DNA of 11,060 nt from Clostridia bacterium (GTDB lineage: Bacteria; Bacillota_A; Clostridia; Oscillospirales; Acutalibacteraceae): NCBI GenBank assembly GCA_017423885.1, contig JAFPCJ010000126.1, positions 1 to 11,060 of the forward strand, in the 5' to 3' direction. Every line of letters starts with the position of its first letter. The stretch's first letter is position 1. Below, piece by piece: positions 8,359-11,060 of the stretch. A program made the translations under genes and the position numbers. The notes under the pieces were generated by a model. It did no database searches, had not been told where the DNA came from, and was given only the letters and a program-made list of their open reading frames with translations.

Positions 8359-11060
8359 GATTATTATGACAGAGTGCTCTCCTTTTATGAGCAGTCCGGC
8401 ATCTCGGTGTCGGACTGCTCCAAGGAACTTTCGGGCAGCGATTACACCTCGTTTACGGGCGCCGAGCCTCAGAAAAGCGAATATGAGGGCGGTATAATAC
8501 AGAATGAGGATACTGAGACTGTAAGTTGGCAATTTGAACTTGAACAGGACGGTCTTTACGGAATTGATGTTACCTATCTGCCGCTTGAAGGCTCGACCCT
8601 TTCACCCTCGCGCAAGCTTACCGTAAACGGCGAACTGCCCTTTACCGAGGCTTCAAAAATAATATTTGACCGCGCTTGGACCGATGAAGCATCCCCCGTT
8701 AAAAATGCTCTCGGAGACGATGTGTGCCCGATACAAAAAGAGGTCTCGGTCAGAACCGTAAAGCATATATCGGATGATACAGGCAAAAATATCGGTCCTT
8801 TAAGCTTTTACTTTGATGCAGGCATAAATACCGTGACGCTTGAATATATCGGTGAGCCTTTGGAGATAGACCGCATCGCGCTCGTTCCCATAAAGCAGGT
8901 GCCGTCTTACAGTGAGGTGTCCTCGCTTTATTCCAAAGCGGATGCCGAAAAATCACTTACTATTGAAGCCGAGGACAGCGAGCTTTGTATCTCCAAATCC
9001 GAGGCAGGCATACTTTCTCAATCCAACAGTGACCCCTCGGTCACTCCGTATGAGGCTACCCATATCCGTCTTAATACGATCGGCGGTTATTCATGGGTAA
9101 GCGGACATCAGGAAATCAAATGGAAGTTAGAAGTTCCTGAAACAGGTCTTTATAAAATACATCTTCGTTTTCTGCAAAATTGGAACAGCGGTCTTGCTTC
9201 CTACCGCTCTTTGCGTATAAACGGCGAGCTTCCCTTCGCCGAAATGAGCTGTATAACCTTTCCTTACAGCACCAAATGGCAGGATACGGTGCTTGGATAT
9301 GATGAGAATACTCCGTATCTTTTCGAGCTTGAAAAAGGGGAGAACATCCTCTCGATGCAGGTAGAATTCGCTCCCATGACCGAAATAATCGAGCAGATGA
9401 GCGATACTGCCGATCAGCTTCGTGACATTATATTTGATATTACACGTATAACGGGTTATTCACCCGATCCCAACTATAATTACTCCCTCGAGCTTGAGAT
9501 ACCCGACCTAATGCCGCGCTTGCAGGCTGTAAGAAGCAGTATTGCGGCGTGTCGAGAGCAGATAGCCTCTCTTTCGGCTAAAAACTCTACTATGGAGGGT
9601 AATCTTAAAACGGCGCTTTCCGATCTTGATGATCTTATAGAGCGTCCCACCTTTATTCCGAACCGTCTCGAGGATCTCAACACCATGCTTACAAACCTTT
9701 CGGATTGGTCAGCAACCTTGCAGACAGGGCCCTTGAGCCTTGATACTATTTCAATATTGCCGCCCGACCAAAAGGTAGAATATAAAAAGGCAAGTTTCTG
9801 GCAGAAGCTTTCAACCACCCTGCAAAACTTTGCCGCCTCTTTCGTAAAGGATTACAATGCTGTAAGCTCAAGTGACGGCAAGGAAGCTATAGACGTGTGG
9901 GTCAGCCGCGGTCGCGAGTGGGCACAGCTTATCTCCGAGACTGCCGATGCCACATTCTCGGCAAAAACAGGGCTTAATGTTAAGTTCCATGTATTGCCTT
10001 CAGGCTCCATATCAAGCTCGGTCAATCCGCTTCTGCTGGCGCTTTCAAGCGGTATTACGCCCGATGCGGTAATGGGTCTTTCCTATGACCTGCCGGTCGA
10101 ATACGCGTTGAGAAACGTAGTATGTGACCTTACCGAGTTTTCCGATTTTGATAAGGTAACCTCAAGTTTTTTAAAGCAGAGCCTTGTACCTTTTACCTAT
10201 GACGGTCACGTTTACGCTTTGCCCGAGTCGATATCCTTCAGAGTAATGTATTACAGAACTGATATCTTCAAAAATCTCGGACTCAAAGCGCCTGAGACAT
10301 GGCAGGAGCTTTATGATGATGTTCTGCCGGTGCTCAATCGCAATAACATGAAGATCTATGTGCCGCAGATATTGGATATGTTCCTTTATCAGCACGGCGG
10401 CAATTACTATACCGAGGACGGTAAGTCCTCCGCGCTCACAACTCCCGAGGCTTATGCCGCATTCAAGGAGCTTTGCGAGCTTTATACCGATAACGATGCT
10501 CCGGTCTCGGCAAACTTCTATAACCGCTTCAGAACGGGTGAGATACCGCTTGGAATAGAGAACGCAAGTCAGTATCTGCTCTTTTCCTATGCCGCTCCCG
10601 AGATTGCAGGAAATTGGGAGATAGCGCCCATTCCGGGTCATACAAATGCAAACGGTGAGATAGTCCGTACCAATAGCGGAACAGCTGTTGACGGTTGCAT
10701 AATCCTTGAAAATGCCAAGCATAAAGCGCAGGCATGGGAGTTCCTTACGTGGTGGACCTCTGCTGATACGCAAAGGACCTTCTCCGAGCTTGTTGAGGGA
10801 AGAATAGGAGCGCAGGCGCGTTGGCTTTCGGCTAATATGGATGCCTTTGCTTCACTACCGTGGTCAAAAAATGACCGCAAGGCTATAAACAGTGCCTTTG
10901 ATAATGTTAAGGAAACGCCTGTTGTATTAGGCAGTTATTTTACCAACCGTCACCTCGTAAACGCAATAAACCGCACCGTAATTCAGGGTCAGTCGGCAAG
11001 AGACTCGCTTGAAGAGGCGGTAGAACAGATAAATCTCGAGCTTTCTCGCCGTCAGAAGGG
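8266..11060 (+). CDS. Secreted CBM-bearing ABC sugar solute-binding protein (3' partial)
   Basis: This extracellular solute-binding protein probably captures oligosaccharides outside the cell for a sugar ABC importer. The frame is open from the ATG at 8266 to the right edge (931 residues, no stop). Residues 1-31 are a signal peptide (MTFRFKRK, hydrophobic core, AKA|D). No Cys follows the core, so it is not a lipoprotein. Residues about 46-210 and 231-369 are two beta-sandwich domains of carbohydrate-binding type, each with a GLY strand and NGELPF. Residues about 370-509 look helical, with GYSPDPNYN and RPTFIPNRL. From residue 542 comes the type-1 sugar-binding domain: IDVWVSRG, YALPES near 650, YYRTDIFKNLG, TWQELYD, NSGTAVDG near 803, and AWEFLTWW. 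The end, SLEEAVEQINLELSRRQKG, is typical of the C-terminus of this family, so little is missing. From memory, large proteins of this layout occur in Paenibacillus and Clostridia beside two sugar permease genes. Confidence 0.9.
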   Translation, partial: MTFRFKRKLSAVTAVMLSAATVFGMSLTAKADYYDRVLSFYEQSGISVSDCSKELSGSDYTSFTGAEPQKSEYEGGIIQNEDTETVSWQFELEQDGLYGIDVTYLPLEGSTLSPSRKLTVNGELPFTEASKIIFDRAWTDEASPVKNALGDDVCPIQKEVSVRTVKHISDDTGKNIGPLSFYFDAGINTVTLEYIGEPLEIDRIALVPIKQVPSYSEVSSLYSKADAEKSLTIEAEDSELCISKSEAGILSQSNSDPSVTPYEATHIRLNTIGGYSWVSGHQEIKWKLEVPETGLYKIHLRFLQNWNSGLASYRSLRINGELPFAEMSCITFPYSTKWQDTVLGYDENTPYLFELEKGENILSMQVEFAPMTEIIEQMSDTADQLRDIIFDITRITGYSPDPNYNYSLELEIPDLMPRLQAVRSSIAACREQIASLSAKNSTMEGNLKTALSDLDDLIERPTFIPNRLEDLNTMLTNLSDWSATLQTGPLSLDTISILPPDQKVEYKKASFWQKLSTTLQNFAASFVKDYNAVSSSDGKEAIDVWVSRGREWAQLISETADATFSAKTGLNVKFHVLPSGSISSSVNPLLLALSSGITPDAVMGLSYDLPVEYALRNVVCDLTEFSDFDKVTSSFLKQSLVPFTYDGHVYALPESISFRVMYYRTDIFKNLGLKAPETWQELYDDVLPVLNRNNMKIYVPQILDMFLYQHGGNYYTEDGKSSALTTPEAYAAFKELCELYTDNDAPVSANFYNRFRTGEIPLGIENASQYLLFSYAAPEIAGNWEIAPIPGHTNANGEIVRTNSGTAVDGCIILENAKHKAQAWEFLTWWTSADTQRTFSELVEGRIGAQARWLSANMDAFASLPWSKNDRKAINSAFDNVKETPVVLGSYFTNRHLVNAINRTVIQGQSARDSLEEAVEQINLELSRRQK
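8401..8895 (+). other. First CBM-like beta-sandwich of the binding protein
   Basis: Residues about 46-210 show VSWQFELEQDGLYGIDVTYLP, then RKLTVNGELPF, then FYFDAGINTVTLEYIGEPLEIDRIAL. A GLY-led strand, an NGE turn and a closing strand with a G-N-T turn are typical of CBM6/CBM35-type galactose-binding-like domains. It is less regular than the second copy. The ligand cannot be told from sequence. Confidence 0.6.
8956..9372 (+). other. Second CBM-like beta-sandwich of the binding protein
   Basis: Residues about 231-369 begin with LTIEAED (the EAE opening typical of CBM35/CBM6), then NTIGGYSW near 270-277, IKWKLEVPETGLYKIHLRF, LRINGELPFAEM, and the closing LEKGENILSMQVEF. It matches the first copy at GLYxI and NGELPF, consistent with an old internal duplication. 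Confidence 0.7.
9373..9792 (+). other. Helical spacer domain of the binding protein
   Basis: Residues about 370-509 are mostly predicted helix by composition: IIEQMSDTADQLRDIIFDI, LMPRLQAVRSSIAACREQI, and KTALSDLDDLIERP. They are broken by GYSPDPNYN (397-405) and RPTFIPNRL (from 461). This region links the CBM-like part to the solute-binding domain and may set their distance or act in oligomerisation. Its function is unknown to me. Confidence 0.55.
9889..11060 (+). other. Type-1 sugar ABC solute-binding domain
   Basis: Residues 542-931 match the extracellular solute-binding protein family 1 pattern: first strand IDVWVSRGREWAQLI, TGLNVKFHVLP, the hinge region with YDGHVYALPES, MYYRTDIFKNLGLKAPETW, ENASQYLLF, and AQAWEFLTWWTS followed by FSELVEGRIGAQARW. 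It is nearly full length for the family. Nearby Trp residues (W679, W824, W829, W830) are candidates for sugar stacking, by inference only. Confidence 0.85.

Noticed and set aside
8912..9100. Short plus-strand frame overlapping the solute-binding protein gene in another phase
   Set aside because: It has no ribosome binding site and no recognisable protein pattern, and it lies wholly inside the well-supported binding protein reading frame.

Overview
The window is almost wholly coding. It carries two large plus-strand genes, both cut by the window edges, separated by 28 bases. GC content is moderate by eye. Leu is mostly CTT/CTG/CTC and Ser mostly TCT/TCC/TCG/AGC, the ribosome binding site is a strong AGGAG, and the second gene encodes a cluster-1-type sugar-binding ABC protein. 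Together these suggest a Gram-positive anaerobe of the Clostridia (Bacillota), perhaps a gut or rumen Oscillospiraceae/Ruminococcaceae-like bacterium. The phylum is fairly likely; anything finer is a guess.

Layout: (1) Bases 3-8237 hold the 3' part of a gene for a giant cell-surface protein, with 2744 residues visible and the reading frame open through the left edge. It is built from 12 consecutive visible repeat domains of about 176-222 residues, plus the tail of one more. Each ends in a strand of the type FDELGFY. After them come a short divergent segment, two small related-looking beta-rich domains joined by an acidic, Pro-containing linker, one C-terminal membrane helix and a KRKKRK tail. 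(2) Bases 8238-8265 are a short gap with a clear Shine-Dalgarno and no terminator or promoter that I can see. (3) Bases 8266-11060 encode the first 931 residues of a secreted solute-binding protein: a signal peptide, two carbohydrate-binding-type beta-sandwich domains, a helical region, and a type-1 sugar-binding ABC domain that is nearly complete at the right edge.

Working model (inference): the two genes form one transcription unit for capture and uptake of a polysaccharide or oligosaccharide. The giant protein would display many tandem binding modules from the membrane through the wall. The CBM-bearing binding protein would then hand released sugars to an ABC permease, presumably encoded just past the right edge. 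No glycoside hydrolase, regulator, RNA gene, mobile element or CRISPR array is visible. The repeat domain of the giant protein is the least familiar part. I do not recognise its family; only its overall pattern resembles jelly-roll CBM/CIA30-like domains.
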